A stretch of DNA of 36,423 nucleotides from an uncultured bacterium (GCA_947381965.1 CANCXX010000045.1:1-36423); one strand, 5' to 3'. Positions 1-8,863 are shown, counted from the stretch's first letter. A program made the numbers and translations. Notes: generated by a model from the letters alone, not told the origin.

Positions 1-98
1 GCACATTTCCACAATGCTTGTCTTTTGGTCTTTGGTTTCTTTGGTTCGGAATAGTTTGGTGCTGGCGGTCTATCTCTTGTTTTCGGTTGCTTGCTTCT

Positions 99-239
99 TT
101 ACCGTACATGAGCATTTGCACCTGGGTTATCATTCCCGTAACCCTCAAGCAGGTTGATGACGCCCCATACCGCAAGACCAGCGCCAAGGGCAACTACCAG
201 TGTCTGTAAGATTGTGATTGCTGAAGTAAAAAATGCCAT
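99..239 (-). CDS. Maff2-family small membrane protein, shortened
   Basis: A 46-residue hydrophobic protein missing from the long-ORF list. It begins MAFFTSAITI and continues through the family's signature segment around residues 31-40 (LEGYGNDNPG). The start is ATG behind an AGAGAGG ribosome site. Maff2 proteins sit between virD4 and the TrbL/VirB6-like gene of these ICEs and are thought to belong to the mating pore. Family members as I recall them run to about 60-70 residues and go on with a second hydrophobic stretch. Here the frame departs after NPGA and stops six residues later, so the second half is missing. The sequence from 98 down to 1 does not resemble a Maff2 tail. This could be a frameshift, or the edge of an inserted element (maff2 is a known integration target in related ICEs). 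The window ends too soon to decide. Confidence 0.7.
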   Translation of the reverse strand: MAFFTSAITILQTLVVALGAGLAVWGVINLLEGYGNDNPGANAHVR

Positions 240-375
240 ATAACTACCTCTCTTTCTGCCGCTATGCGGCTTGATAAATTGATGGTTTTCTTTTTTCCAA
301 AAATGAACTGACCGGATTTTTCACTGTCCTGTCCATGTTACGGGTAAAAAAACAGCAGCCATTCTCTGACTGCCA

Positions 376-403
376 CAAAAAAAGCCGCTGATAATCTGCG
401 GCT
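376..403 (-). terminator. Intrinsic terminator after the virD4 operon
   Basis: On the minus strand, AGCCGC (403-398) pairs with GCGGCT (388-383) across a 9-nt loop and is followed by a run of seven T (383-377). It lies about 140 bp after the last gene of the PcfB-VirD4 transcript and before Maff2, so Maff2 probably needs read-through or its own promoter. Apart from this hairpin I see nothing definite in the gene-free stretch 240-544. Confidence 0.75.
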
Positions 404-544
404 GCTTCCATGCTGTAATATTTTACATCATGCTATATTCAGTTTTTAAAATGCATTCCTATCAGGCGCAAATGGACGCACCTGTTTTCTTTATCCTTCC
501 ACCTCCCCTGCATGATAAATACTGCCATAGTCTTTTCTCCCCTT

Positions 545-823
545 TCACTGCCCCTCTATCCCTAAATGCTGGTATTCCCCTGCCAGCTCCATAAGTTCAT
601 TCCCTAACGGATCATCATAATCCCATGAATCAGAAATCCCCCTTGGATAATAAGTATAAAACCCCCGGCTGCCGCATTTCAAACGCATAATCTTTAGTTC
701 TTTCAGAATAAATTCCAGATGTTTTTCCTCATAACTGCCATTTCCCGTCCGGCATTTCTGACGTTCTTCCTCTACAAGCCCATAAACATGGTCTAAATGT
801 ATGATAAAATCCTCTTTTCCCAT
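545..823 (-). CDS. Hypothetical small ICE protein
   Basis: I do not recognise this 92-residue protein. It is acidic, rich in Glu, Leu and Tyr, and begins MGKEDFIIHLDHVYGL. It has no signal peptide, no membrane helix and no obvious metal motif, so it is probably cytoplasmic. It follows the gene at 866-1132 by 42 bp on the same strand and ends before the terminator at 376-403. It therefore looks like the last gene of the PcfB-VirD4 transcript. Purine-rich sequence with GGAG lies just before the ATG. Accessory genes at this spot vary among related ICEs, so a cargo or entry-protection role is possible, but nothing in the sequence shows it. Confidence 0.6.
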   Translation of the reverse strand: MGKEDFIIHLDHVYGLVEEERQKCRTGNGSYEEKHLEFILKELKIMRLKCGSRGFYTYYPRGISDSWDYDDPLGNELMELAGEYQHLGIEGQ

Positions 824-865
824 AGCTCCATTATCTCCGTATCAATACGCTTTCCCAAACAGCAA

Positions 866-1132
866 CTATCTTCGCAGTACTCCATCAATATATTCAAGAA
901 TTTCCTGCTCCGATATGTCATATGGCATAGGATCAACGTCTTCAAAACAGCCATTTTCCGCATAAGAACGGTTATCCGTCCATTCCAGCACCCAGAAGTC
1001 TTTCAGTGTTGTCACTTTGAAAAATTCTCCGTAAAGCGTCCAGCAGTTACCTGAAGGTGCCAGTTCCACCCTCTCTGCACCCAGCCTATAAAATCTGTTT
1101 TCAACGATTGCCCTGATTTGTTCCCTGTTCAT
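866..1132 (-). CDS. Hypothetical small ICE protein
   Basis: An 88-residue soluble, acidic protein with no recognised family. It has no signal peptide or membrane helix. The N-terminal half is Arg-rich (MNREQIRAIVENRFYRLGAE); the middle is aromatic, with several Trp and Phe; the end is helical and acidic. It lies 108 bp downstream of virD4 and 42 bp upstream of the next small gene in the same direction, so it is probably co-transcribed with both. The ribosome site before its ATG is weak (a GGGGT stretch), which could mean low or coupled translation. I assign no function. Confidence 0.58.
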   Translation of the reverse strand: MNREQIRAIVENRFYRLGAERVELAPSGNCWTLYGEFFKVTTLKDFWVLEWTDNRSYAENGCFEDVDPMPYDISEQEILEYIDGVLRR

Positions 1133-1240
1133 TTTTACCCCAATCCAATTTTCCCTTTACAGAGTAACTTTAGCATATGGGAAATCACTTTTCTACCCTA
1201 TTGTGTTTGCATAATTCTATCTGCCTCCTTTTCTGCTTCC

Positions 1241-3169
1241 CTACTCTCTTCCACTTTCCATATCCCCAAGCGTTGTTCCGTCCACCTCAATCAGTTCAAA
1301 TTCTTCATCTGCCCGCAGTTTCAGCCTGTGTCCCAGATACCCTTCCACATCAAAAGTATTCTTCTTGTCATAGTCTGACAGTTCCTTATACCGCTTGTGA
1401 CTGGTAATGTCAAACTTATTGCTCAAAAACGGTCGCACCCCACGGAGCTGCAAAATACATTTATCCCCGTCCATAACTGCAAGCTCATCCCTGCTCATAA
1501 GCTCCTTTCCAGTCTTTTGAAAGTTTGTGCCATAGGATCGGCTCTGCCCACGGGTATCGGACGTATTATAAAGATCAATGGTCTCTTTTCCTAAAGTCTC
1601 TGAAATCTCCTTTAGGGTAGTGCTCTCCTTCCCTCCGAGAAATAACATGCTGTCACAATTCCCTAAAATAGTCTCACTGGCGTCCTTATAGATTGTCTTA
1701 AGCTGGCTCTGCGACTGCAAAATAATAGAAGCAGAGATTTCCCTGCTCCTGATGGTGGCAATCAGCTTGTCAAACTTTGGTATCTGTCCAATATTCGCAA
1801 ATTCATCAAGCAGGAGCCTTACATGGTACGGAAGCCTGCCCCCATGTACGTCATCTGCCCTATCACATAAAAGGTTGAAAAGCTGGCTGTACATTACCGC
1901 CACGATAAAGTTGAAAGTGTCGTCCGTGTCGGAGATAATGACAAACATGGCTGTCCTTTGGTCGCCCAGCATATCCAGCTCCATCTCATCATAAGAAGTC
2001 AGCTCCCGGAGCTCCGCAATGTCAAATGGCGCAAGCCTGGCTCCGCATGAAATAAGTATACTTTTTGAAGTTTTGCCCGCCGCAAGCTTAAATTTTTTAT
2101 ATTGGCGCACCGCAAAGTGTTCTGGCTTCTCCTGTTCCAGTTCCTCAAACAGTTCATCTACCGCATTTTTAAATTCCTCGTCATCTTCCCTTGTCTCCGA
2201 GGCATTGATAAATTCCAGTAATGTGGAGAAATTCTGTTCCTCCTCCGGGGCTTCATAGTAGATGTACCCAATTAGGGCACAGTATAAAAGCCTTTCAGAT
2301 TTTACCCAAAAATCTTCGGCGGATTTTTCCCCTTCTCCTTTCGTGTTGGCAATAATGGTATTTACCAGCTTTAAAATATCCTTTTCGGAACGGATATACC
2401 GAAAAGGGTTATAGTGCATGCTTTTCTTGAAATTGATAGTATTCAGCACCTTGATCCGGTAAGGCTCATAAACCACCCTCCCGTTTTTATCCCTGACCGG
2501 CTTTCCGTTTTTCATCTTCGGCGTACCCCTGCTTAACATTTTTCCGCATTCCAGCAGGATAGTACCTTTCGGATCTGTGGTCACGAAACTGACATTTGAA
2601 GGCATCTGCATGAGCTGGGGCTTGACATAGAACCTTGTCTTGCCGGAGCCGGAGCCGCCAATTACCACCACATTTTTATTCCTTGCGTACTTTGGCTTTT
2701 TCGGTCTGCCATTCATGGTAAGTCTCTCCGTCTGAGTGAAAAGGATATTGTTGTCAAACACCGGATCAATAAATGGTGCGATATCTTTCTCATTTCCCCA
2801 TCTTGCAGAACCGTATTCCACTCCCTGCCTGTATTTCTTCGCATTTTTCCCTTTCAGGTACACCATGCCTTTCACTATGGCAGCGCCGACTGCCCCGGCT
2901 GCCAGATCGTGGGCGCGGAAGCTGGGAACCGGATTTTCAAACGCCATCTGGAAATTCAGAAAAAGTACCCCTGCCCTCTCCGCAAAAGAATTTCCCATGC
3001 AGTGCCGGTACAGCCATGCCAGCTTATCCGTCAGGTAAAATATAATAATATAAGGCACATTCATCATGAGCAGACGCTTTTTATCTATCATGGAAAGTTT
3101 CTCTGCGAAGCTTCCCGCTATTTTGTCTGTCAGGTTATGCAGTGATATATTCTCTTTTTTCCCGCTCAT
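1241..3169 (-). CDS. VirD4/TraG-type conjugative coupling protein (T4CP)
   Basis: This 642-residue membrane ATPase would link the relaxase-DNA complex to the mating channel and pump single-stranded DNA. Two N-terminal hydrophobic segments are visible (about 35-55 and 88-104). The Walker A motif GGSGSGKT is at 171-178 and the Walker B region RLLLDEFANIG at 451-461, followed by the conserved segment IATIRSREIS that is typical of TraG/TraD proteins. Length and motifs fit the VirD4-like CD1115 family of Clostridia ICEs, and no key motif is missing. Its ATG overlaps the end of pcfB by 4 bp, so the two are translationally coupled. The partner relaxase lies outside the window. Confidence 0.95.
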   Translation of the reverse strand: MSGKKENISLHNLTDKIAGSFAEKLSMIDKKRLLMMNVPYIIIFYLTDKLAWLYRHCMGNSFAERAGVLFLNFQMAFENPVPSFRAHDLAAGAVGAAIVKGMVYLKGKNAKKYRQGVEYGSARWGNEKDIAPFIDPVFDNNILFTQTERLTMNGRPKKPKYARNKNVVVIGGSGSGKTRFYVKPQLMQMPSNVSFVTTDPKGTILLECGKMLSRGTPKMKNGKPVRDKNGRVVYEPYRIKVLNTINFKKSMHYNPFRYIRSEKDILKLVNTIIANTKGEGEKSAEDFWVKSERLLYCALIGYIYYEAPEEEQNFSTLLEFINASETREDDEEFKNAVDELFEELEQEKPEHFAVRQYKKFKLAAGKTSKSILISCGARLAPFDIAELRELTSYDEMELDMLGDQRTAMFVIISDTDDTFNFIVAVMYSQLFNLLCDRADDVHGGRLPYHVRLLLDEFANIGQIPKFDKLIATIRSREISASIILQSQSQLKTIYKDASETILGNCDSMLFLGGKESTTLKEISETLGKETIDLYNTSDTRGQSRSYGTNFQKTGKELMSRDELAVMDGDKCILQLRGVRPFLSNKFDITSHKRYKELSDYDKKNTFDVEGYLGHRLKLRADEEFELIEVDGTTLGDMESGRE

Positions 3170-3684
3170 AATTCCTGCCCCCTGTCTTTGTGCTTTGTCT
3201 TTTCCTTCTCCCTGTGCTTTGCCACGCGCTCCTTGGCAAGCTCCAGCTTTTTCCGGACGGAAGGCTTTTTCGTCTTGTTTAACGTCCTGCCGGTATACTC
3301 CTTGAAGGCGGCAGTGATGGAATCCACGTCCTTTGCCCGGAAGAATACAAAATACCGGGGCGACGATGCGGACTTATCTTTCATCAGGCTGTAAAGCACA
3401 TGGTACTTACGGGCGCATTTCTCAAAAGATTTGATGTTCCCATCCGTAATCTCAATGTTGGAAAGCTGTGCCCCGTTCTCCGCAAGTTTCTTAAGACTCT
3501 GTTTCCCGGTGCTTACCGTCTGCTTTTTCTCTTTCTGCTTTGCCGGGGCATGGTGCCGCGCCTTCTGCTGTGAACGCTCCATTTCAGCAAGCGCCTTTTC
3601 CATTGTTTCCTTCAATATCCGCGCCGAAATCTTTCCGCCACTGACACAAAGCGATAAAACCTTCTCATTTACCTCGTCCTGCAT
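3166..3684 (-). CDS. pcfB: PcfB-family (DUF3801) conjugation protein
   Basis: A 172-residue, strongly basic, soluble protein. The N-terminal helix-rich part (VNEKVLSLCVSGGKIS and following), the central FFRAKDVDSITAAFKEY region at about 118-134, and the Lys/Arg-rich tail match DUF3801/PcfB. This family is encoded directly upstream of the coupling protein in pCF10-like plasmids and Tn1549-like ICEs. In pCF10, PcfB is an accessory factor of DNA processing at the coupling protein; I transfer that role by family only. It overlaps virD4 by 4 bp (ATGA) and follows the Cys-rich gene by 21 bp, so the three appear to form one operon. Confidence 0.88.
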   Translation of the reverse strand: MQDEVNEKVLSLCVSGGKISARILKETMEKALAEMERSQQKARHHAPAKQKEKKQTVSTGKQSLKKLAENGAQLSNIEITDGNIKSFEKCARKYHVLYSLMKDKSASSPRYFVFFRAKDVDSITAAFKEYTGRTLNKTKKPSVRKKLELAKERVAKHREKEKTKHKDRGQEL

Positions 3685-3705
3685 AAATTTTCCTCCCTTC
3701 CTGCC

Positions 3706-3942
3706 CTATACTTTCACATTCAGTTCCCGGACAATCTTTAAAAGGCAAAAGCCGATACAGGGGGAATGCTTCCCATAAGGGCAGTCCGCACAGGTCTCCT
3801 CTTCCTTCTTTTTCGGCTTCTCCGGGAGCAGGTAGTAACATTCTTTCAGCCTGCAGACGCCCTTCTTTTTACGGAAATAGCAGTAGGCGCAGTCCGGTTT
3901 ATCTTCCGCATACTTTCGTTTCTCTCCTTTCTCTCCCTGCAC
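3706..3942 (-). CDS. Small Cys-rich, probably metal-binding ICE protein
   Basis: A 78-residue Lys-rich protein with two Cys clusters: CAYC near residues 18-21 with further Cys at about 30 and 35, and CADC near 52-55 with Cys at about 62 and 67. The spacing suggests two zinc- or iron-sulfur-binding knuckles. It starts with GTG, chosen because AGGA lies 8 nt upstream; the nearby ATG is in another frame. It is the first gene of the run that continues into pcfB and virD4, so it is probably expressed with conjugation genes. I do not know its family. A DNA-binding or regulatory role is a guess from the Cys spacing and basic charge. Confidence 0.68.
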   Translation of the reverse strand: MQGEKGEKRKYAEDKPDCAYCYFRKKKGVCRLKECYYLLPEKPKKKEEETCADCPYGKHSPCIGFCLLKIVRELNVKV

Positions 3943-4139
3943 TCTGGTTTCCTCATTTCTATGATTTTTTAATGTCTATGAGCAACGATATAAATAGCAA
4001 TTACCCTGTTATATTTCATACAAAAACGTCCACAAAACTATCCATGAACGCTTTTTCCCTCCACACCATCCCTGCGTACGCCACCCTTGACAGCGCACAG
4101 TGGAAATGCACTCCGGTCTCACCGACGGCTAAGGAACTC

Positions 4140-4300
4140 AGGAACAGTCAGTTCTTCTCCGTCGGGAGCGGTATCGTAGCATTTCCCCTGCACACTGTCA
4201 AGGGCTCGGTCATAAATGACCGGTCAGAAGCCAATGGGCTTCTGATGTCTGGTTTCTTCCCTCTGGCACAGAATCTAGGAACAGTCATTTTGCCCGACGG
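4140..4300. repeat. Structured non-coding block with nested repeats (possible oriT or ssDNA origin)
   Basis: This is the 368-bp gene-free stretch between the sortase gene and the Cys-rich gene. It holds two direct copies of AGGAACAGTCA (4140-4150 and 4277-4287). Just inside or beside them are inverted copies of CCGTCGGG (4159-4166) and CCCGACGG (4293-4300). Between these lie two adjacent perfect hairpins: CGGTCAT-AA-ATGACCG (4207-4222) and TCAGAAGCC-AATG-GGCTTCTGA (4224-4245). No T-run follows, so these are not ordinary terminators. Nested hairpins in front of transfer genes fit an origin of transfer, a single-strand origin or a regulator-binding block. I cannot tell which. Confidence 0.6.
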
Positions 4301-4310
4301 AAAGCTATTA

Positions 4311-5213
4311 CTAACATTTCCCCGCCACAATGACCAGCCTCCCGTCCTTCCCAAACTCGGAACGGTCACAGGTGGAAAGAGTGAGTATCTCTGCCGGGGC
4401 ATGGTCAGGCTCCGCATAATAAAGGGCATATTCCTGAAGCTGTTCCATCCAGAGATTATAGCTTTCCATATCTGCATGGTTTCTTGTACGGAAATCCCAG
4501 CTTCCGATATCCCCGGCATTGTATTTTACTACCGCCATGATCTGATATTCTGCGGTTATCCCGTAACACCGCGTATAATAGAGCTGCCTGTGCGCCACAA
4601 AATAATCTTCGTCCTTAAATTTTAAGAGCGGGGAGAACATGGCGTCAGAGGTTTTGCCCATGTTGTGGGCATAGATTGTTCTGTTGAAGTCCCACTGGCT
4701 GGTATCTTTATCCATAAACGGGCAGCCTGTGCTCTTTTTCTGCTTCCAGAAATCATGGGTTAAGTAGTAATCATTATCGGAAGTACCGACTACAGGAAGG
4801 TCGATAGGCGTATCCGGCAAAAAAAGCCAGCCTTTAACATCTCCATTTGCTTCAATCAGGGAATCCCAATCATAGGTAAATACTATGGTATTTTTATCAA
4901 TCTGCCCCATATCCTTCGCACCGTTCCCATTTTCTCCCTCCTGTGTTTTTTCTTTTGCGGATTCTGCCTCTTCTTCTCCCGCCATATTGGACAGCATATC
5001 CGGCGGTATTTCCGTCAGGGTAATCTCCGCCCCTTTTAGCTGCTGAAATTTCTGCTGTTGTTTCACTTCCTGATGACTGTAGAAAAGCATTCCGGCTATA
5101 GAAAGCAGGGCAATGGAAAGCCCTGTGGCGATCTGTATCACAATCCGTCTGCCCTTTTTCTCTTCCACCTCAGGAAAAATCAGTTTTGCCAGCTTTCCTG
5201 TCAGATCCTTCAT
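4311..5213 (-). CDS. srtB: Class B sortase
   Basis: A 300-residue membrane-anchored transpeptidase that would attach the neighbouring surface protein to peptidoglycan. It has an N-terminal cytoplasmic stretch, one membrane helix (about 24-46) and a Gln/Glu-rich linker. The catalytic domain shows His183 (IYAHNM), Cys282 (TLSTCDR) and Arg292 (GRLVIVAG), the class B triad. I chose the ATG giving MKDLTGK rather than the upstream one 13 codons earlier, because AAGGAGG lies about 12 nt before it, although the spacing is slightly long. It starts 59 bp after the adhesin gene on the same strand, which makes enzyme and substrate a pair. Sortase B genes are a regular part of CD1115-type ICEs. Confidence 0.93.
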   Translation of the reverse strand: MKDLTGKLAKLIFPEVEEKKGRRIVIQIATGLSIALLSIAGMLFYSHQEVKQQQKFQQLKGAEITLTEIPPDMLSNMAGEEEAESAKEKTQEGENGNGAKDMGQIDKNTIVFTYDWDSLIEANGDVKGWLFLPDTPIDLPVVGTSDNDYYLTHDFWKQKKSTGCPFMDKDTSQWDFNRTIYAHNMGKTSDAMFSPLLKFKDEDYFVAHRQLYYTRCYGITAEYQIMAVVKYNAGDIGSWDFRTRNHADMESYNLWMEQLQEYALYYAEPDHAPAEILTLSTCDRSEFGKDGRLVIVAGKC

Positions 5214-5272
5214 TCTGTCACAATGCCTCCTTCTTACAAAATACAGGGGCATAACACCCCTGCGATAAAACT

Positions 5273-8200
5273 TTATTCCCCAGAACTGCGTTTCCCCTCA
5301 CGGACAGAAAGCGCCGCCAAAAGAATACCAGCCATTCCAAGGACTGCAAGAAGATAAATCGGCGAGGTGCGTCCAGTCTGGATCACAGGACCATTCTCTG
5401 TCCCTGCTCCAGGTCCTCCCGCTGCTGTATTCCCGGATTTTCCCACTGTAGGAATGTCCGTTTTTTTATCCGCACTGACACCTGAACCGGTATCTGCTAC
5501 AGCAGCTCCCGTTTTGGTGCCAGAACTGCTGTTGGTATCTTCAGCACTGCCACCGGCTGATTTATCCCACCCCGCATAAAGGCAGATATCCTGATCCGGC
5601 TTATAAGTACCTCCTGCTTTTCCAATAAATTCCTTCCTGTCAGTATACCAGCCTTTGAAGGTAAATCCTTCCCGTTCTGCGACAGGAAGCTTTACGTCCG
5701 CGCCCTTTGCCACTCTGACAGAGGATTCCTTTACCGTGCCGCCATTGGCGTCATATTTTACAGTGTAAGTATCCACTACCTCTGCGGAATTGCCCTGATC
5801 CGTACTGTCATCTGCATTATCACCATTTTTATCCTCTTCCCTGGTTTTCTCCCATTTTGCATAAAAATCAGTGTCCTTCGTGATACGGTAGGAATCCCTG
5901 TATGCCCCTGCAAACTGTGTCAGGGACTTGTCCAGATACCAGCCGGTGAAATCATAACCCTTTTTCTCCGGCAAAGGCAGGTAAAGTCCTGCGCCCTTTA
6001 CAATGGTAAGCGTCTTATTTTTCAGTGTGCCTTCCTCTGTGTGGAATGTCACTTTGCATGTCTCCTGCCCCTTATCGCCGGTTTCTTCCGCTTTTTCCTT
6101 TTCCCAAAGGGCATAGACCGTCATATTCTTTGACACTTCCAGCTCATCACCGGCAAGACCGAGAAGGATGCCGCCCTTTTTCTCCGTATACCAGCCAAGG
6201 AATACATAGCCGGATTTTTCCGTGCCGGGCAGGATAATTTTTTCCCCTTTTGCCGCCTTTACGGGTGCGGCTTTCCTTCCTCCATTGGGATCAAAGGTAA
6301 TGAGATAAGTAATCTCCGCTTTCTTTTCATAATGCGCTTTCAAAATGATATCTCCGGTGACAGTAAATTTCTCTCCTGCCTGTCCGGCACAGATATCCCC
6401 GTCATACCAGCCCGTAAATTCATAGCCATCTTTGGTACAGGCAGGAAGCATAATGGTATCGCCCACTTTTGCGGTAATATCCCCGCCTTCCATCTCTCCC
6501 CCGTCCGCGTCAAAAGCAACGGTGCATGCAGACGCTTCTTTCTTCACATAATGGGCTTTCAGAATAACATCATCAGCGACAGTATAGTCTTCCCCTGCCT
6601 GTCCGGCACAGGTATCCCCATCATACCAGCCTACAAATTCATAACCTTCTTTGGTACAGCTGGGAAGGGTAATAGTATCGCCAATCTTTGCGGCAATATC
6701 CCCGCCTTCCATTTCTCCCCCGTCCGCGTCAAAAGCAACGGTTGCTTCTGTTTTCTCCCATGCGGCATAATAGGAAGCGTCCTGCCGGGGCGCATAATAC
6801 TTCTCCCCTGCATTTCCTGCAAATACAGTCAATTCCTCGTCTTCATACCAGCCCTTAAAGCGGTAGCCCTTTCTGGAAGCGTCTGGGAATACCGTATTCG
6901 CACCGGGAATAACCTGCTCACTTTCCGTCTCCCCCGTCCCACCGTTAAAGATATAAGTCAGGGTGATCGGATCTTTTTCCTGCCACTGTGCGTAGAGGAA
7001 AAGGTCATCTGTCAGACTGATTTCCTGTCCGGGCATATAGCTGGTACCTGATCCGTCCTTCTCCGTGTTCCACCCGGTAAAGTCACAGCCGAACTTCACA
7101 AGATATCCCATAAGCGGAAAAAGCTCTTCTTCCCCCATGATGACCACGGTATCTTCGCTGGTATAGTCATTGGGATCTGAGCAATACACGCTGCTGTATC
7201 CAGGGGAACTGTTATTCGCATCATAAGTTACCGTATAAATCTTCGGCACTTCCGCAAGATAAAGGTTCTCTCCCCGTTTTTCCGTGCGGTAATTCGGGCA
7301 GTGCCACACAAACTGTTCCGTGCTGGCGTCCTTATGGTAAAGCGTCCCGTCAATTAAAACCCTGCCCGGCTTGATCGTGTCGTAACCGCCCAACACAAAG
7401 GTGGAATCGCTTTCAAAATCTTCATCCAGCAAGATGGAAGCACCCGTATTGTAAAAATAATGGATATCGCAGGGTTCATAACCCACGGAAAGGTTATCTT
7501 CCATGACAATATGCCCGGATAAGATAATCCCCGTCTCGTTCATGTAACAGATTGTGCCCCCTGCATGGATTTTTTCCCCCGAACGGTTTCCGGTAATCGT
7601 GCAGTCGCGGATGACCAGCGCCTTTGTACCTTCCCCTTTGCTCGTCTGTATTGCACATCCCCTTGGGGCTGTGTTTCCGGTAATGGTACACCGTATCAGC
7701 TTCGCCTGATCCCCTGTAGTCATATAGACGCCGCCACCGTCATAGCCGGAGCTGTTGCCTTCAATGACACAGTCAGTCATAACCAAAGATAAGGTTGACC
7801 ATACCGCGCCCCCTGTCGAATCGGAATTGTTCCCGCTCAGTTCCATGTTGGACGCTTCGGAAGGCCCCATGAGCCCAAGCGCCCCTCCCCATACAGCCGC
7901 ACAGTGGCGGATCGTGCCTGATGTGATTGTAACTTCTGCGGTCTTTGAGGACTGGATGCCGCCGCCTGCTCCCAAAGTATAGCAGTCCTGTATTAAACCG
8001 CCATCCATGACCATGCCAGCGTCCCATGTGACATCTACCGCCCCTGCAGTCCTTACGCTTCTGGAACTGTCCACGCTTTCAGAATAATCGGTGTTATAGT
8101 TATTCTGGAGAACTGTCCCTGCTTTCATAGAATAAAAGCCTTTCACATAGATGAGGGGACTGTCCCATACCTGTCCAGTGTTGTTGAAATCCTTATCCAG

Positions 8201-8863
8201 CACCGCACCACCATCAAGAATAATATTCTGCGTGACAAGACTGCCGCTGCTTATCCCGACCAAAGCATTTCCAGCATCTTCGGCATAATTTTTACCGGCA
8301 AACGCTTCTTCCCTGCTAATAGTTACCGGGGTTTCCGCATTTTCACTCTCTAAGGTAACGTTATCAGCAGTAACCTCAAGCGTCTTTGACACGCTGCAGT
8401 CCTTAAGGACAGTAATCGTGTCGCCAGCCTGTGCATTGTCAAAAGCCTCTTCCAGCTCTTCATACTGGATATCCCCGATCCTTGCCTCATAAGTAACAGT
8501 AGTATCCTGCTCCTGATTTGGCTTCCAGTTGGCATATAACCGCATGTCACGTTCCGGTGTATAGACACTCCCTGCCTTTCCGATCGCTGTACATACAGTC
8601 ACATCACCTTCATCATTCACATCCACCCAGCTTTCCAGATAATGCCCCTCATAGAATGCGTCAGGTAATATAATGCTTTCTCCTCTGGGTACAGAAATGC
8701 TTTCCGTCTCGCATGTTCCCTCATACGCCTCAAACTTGACCGTATAACTGCCCTCTTCGGCTGCCTTAACGGGAAGCGGGACGCTCCCAAGGATTCCCGT
8801 TACAACCGTGGCTGCCGCCGCAAAGCATGTAAGAAGCTTTGTCATGATTTTCTTTCTTCCCAT
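5273..8863 (-). CDS. Sortase-anchored surface protein with beta-helix and InlB-type repeats
   Basis: This 1196-residue protein is probably displayed on the cell wall and may act in adhesion or mating contact. A signal peptide covers about 1-34 (hydrophobic core, then VKAAEE). One InlB B-type repeat (about 40-115) is followed by a right-handed parallel beta-helix region (about 125-530) rich in short ITGN/GGA turns. Seven more InlB B-type repeats (FxGWY...YAxW pattern) fill most of the rest. The C-terminus has a Ser/Thr/Gly-rich spacer, a sorting-like motif PVIQTG, a hydrophobic helix and a basic tail (REGKRSS). The motif is not LPXTG and fits the divergent motifs used by class B sortases. The start ATG has AAAGGAAG upstream. 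The gene for the likely processing sortase lies directly downstream. Confidence 0.9.
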   Translation of the reverse strand: MGRKKIMTKLLTCFAAAATVVTGILGSVPLPVKAAEEGSYTVKFEAYEGTCETESISVPRGESIILPDAFYEGHYLESWVDVNDEGDVTVCTAIGKAGSVYTPERDMRLYANWKPNQEQDTTVTYEARIGDIQYEELEEAFDNAQAGDTITVLKDCSVSKTLEVTADNVTLESENAETPVTISREEAFAGKNYAEDAGNALVGISSGSLVTQNIILDGGAVLDKDFNNTGQVWDSPLIYVKGFYSMKAGTVLQNNYNTDYSESVDSSRSVRTAGAVDVTWDAGMVMDGGLIQDCYTLGAGGGIQSSKTAEVTITSGTIRHCAAVWGGALGLMGPSEASNMELSGNNSDSTGGAVWSTLSLVMTDCVIEGNSSGYDGGGVYMTTGDQAKLIRCTITGNTAPRGCAIQTSKGEGTKALVIRDCTITGNRSGEKIHAGGTICYMNETGIILSGHIVMEDNLSVGYEPCDIHYFYNTGASILLDEDFESDSTFVLGGYDTIKPGRVLIDGTLYHKDASTEQFVWHCPNYRTEKRGENLYLAEVPKIYTVTYDANNSSPGYSSVYCSDPNDYTSEDTVVIMGEEELFPLMGYLVKFGCDFTGWNTEKDGSGTSYMPGQEISLTDDLFLYAQWQEKDPITLTYIFNGGTGETESEQVIPGANTVFPDASRKGYRFKGWYEDEELTVFAGNAGEKYYAPRQDASYYAAWEKTEATVAFDADGGEMEGGDIAAKIGDTITLPSCTKEGYEFVGWYDGDTCAGQAGEDYTVADDVILKAHYVKKEASACTVAFDADGGEMEGGDITAKVGDTIMLPACTKDGYEFTGWYDGDICAGQAGEKFTVTGDIILKAHYEKKAEITYLITFDPNGGRKAAPVKAAKGEKIILPGTEKSGYVFLGWYTEKKGGILLGLAGDELEVSKNMTVYALWEKEKAEETGDKGQETCKVTFHTEEGTLKNKTLTIVKGAGLYLPLPEKKGYDFTGWYLDKSLTQFAGAYRDSYRITKDTDFYAKWEKTREEDKNGDNADDSTDQGNSAEVVDTYTVKYDANGGTVKESSVRVAKGADVKLPVAEREGFTFKGWYTDRKEFIGKAGGTYKPDQDICLYAGWDKSAGGSAEDTNSSSGTKTGAAVADTGSGVSADKKTDIPTVGKSGNTAAGGPGAGTENGPVIQTGRTSPIYLLAVLGMAGILLAALSVREGKRSSGE
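6325..6744 (-). repeat. Near-identical tandem InlB repeats within the adhesin gene
   Basis: Two consecutive InlB-type repeat units (about 6325-6532 and 6547-6744) are nearly identical in DNA as well as protein. Both encode the FDADGGEMEGGDI start and the GWYDGD-CAGQAGE middle. The other six repeats of the protein are far more divergent. This points to a recent tandem duplication, a place where repeat number may vary between strains. Confidence 0.8.

Noticed and set aside
3972-4625. Plus-strand open frame of 217 codons opposite the sortase end and the repeat block
   Set aside because: It covers the hairpins and the antisense of sortase codons, has no ribosome site and no recognisable protein pattern.
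6332-7051. Plus-strand open frame of 239 codons with repeats
   Set aside because: Its repeats are the antisense of the InlB repeats of the adhesin.
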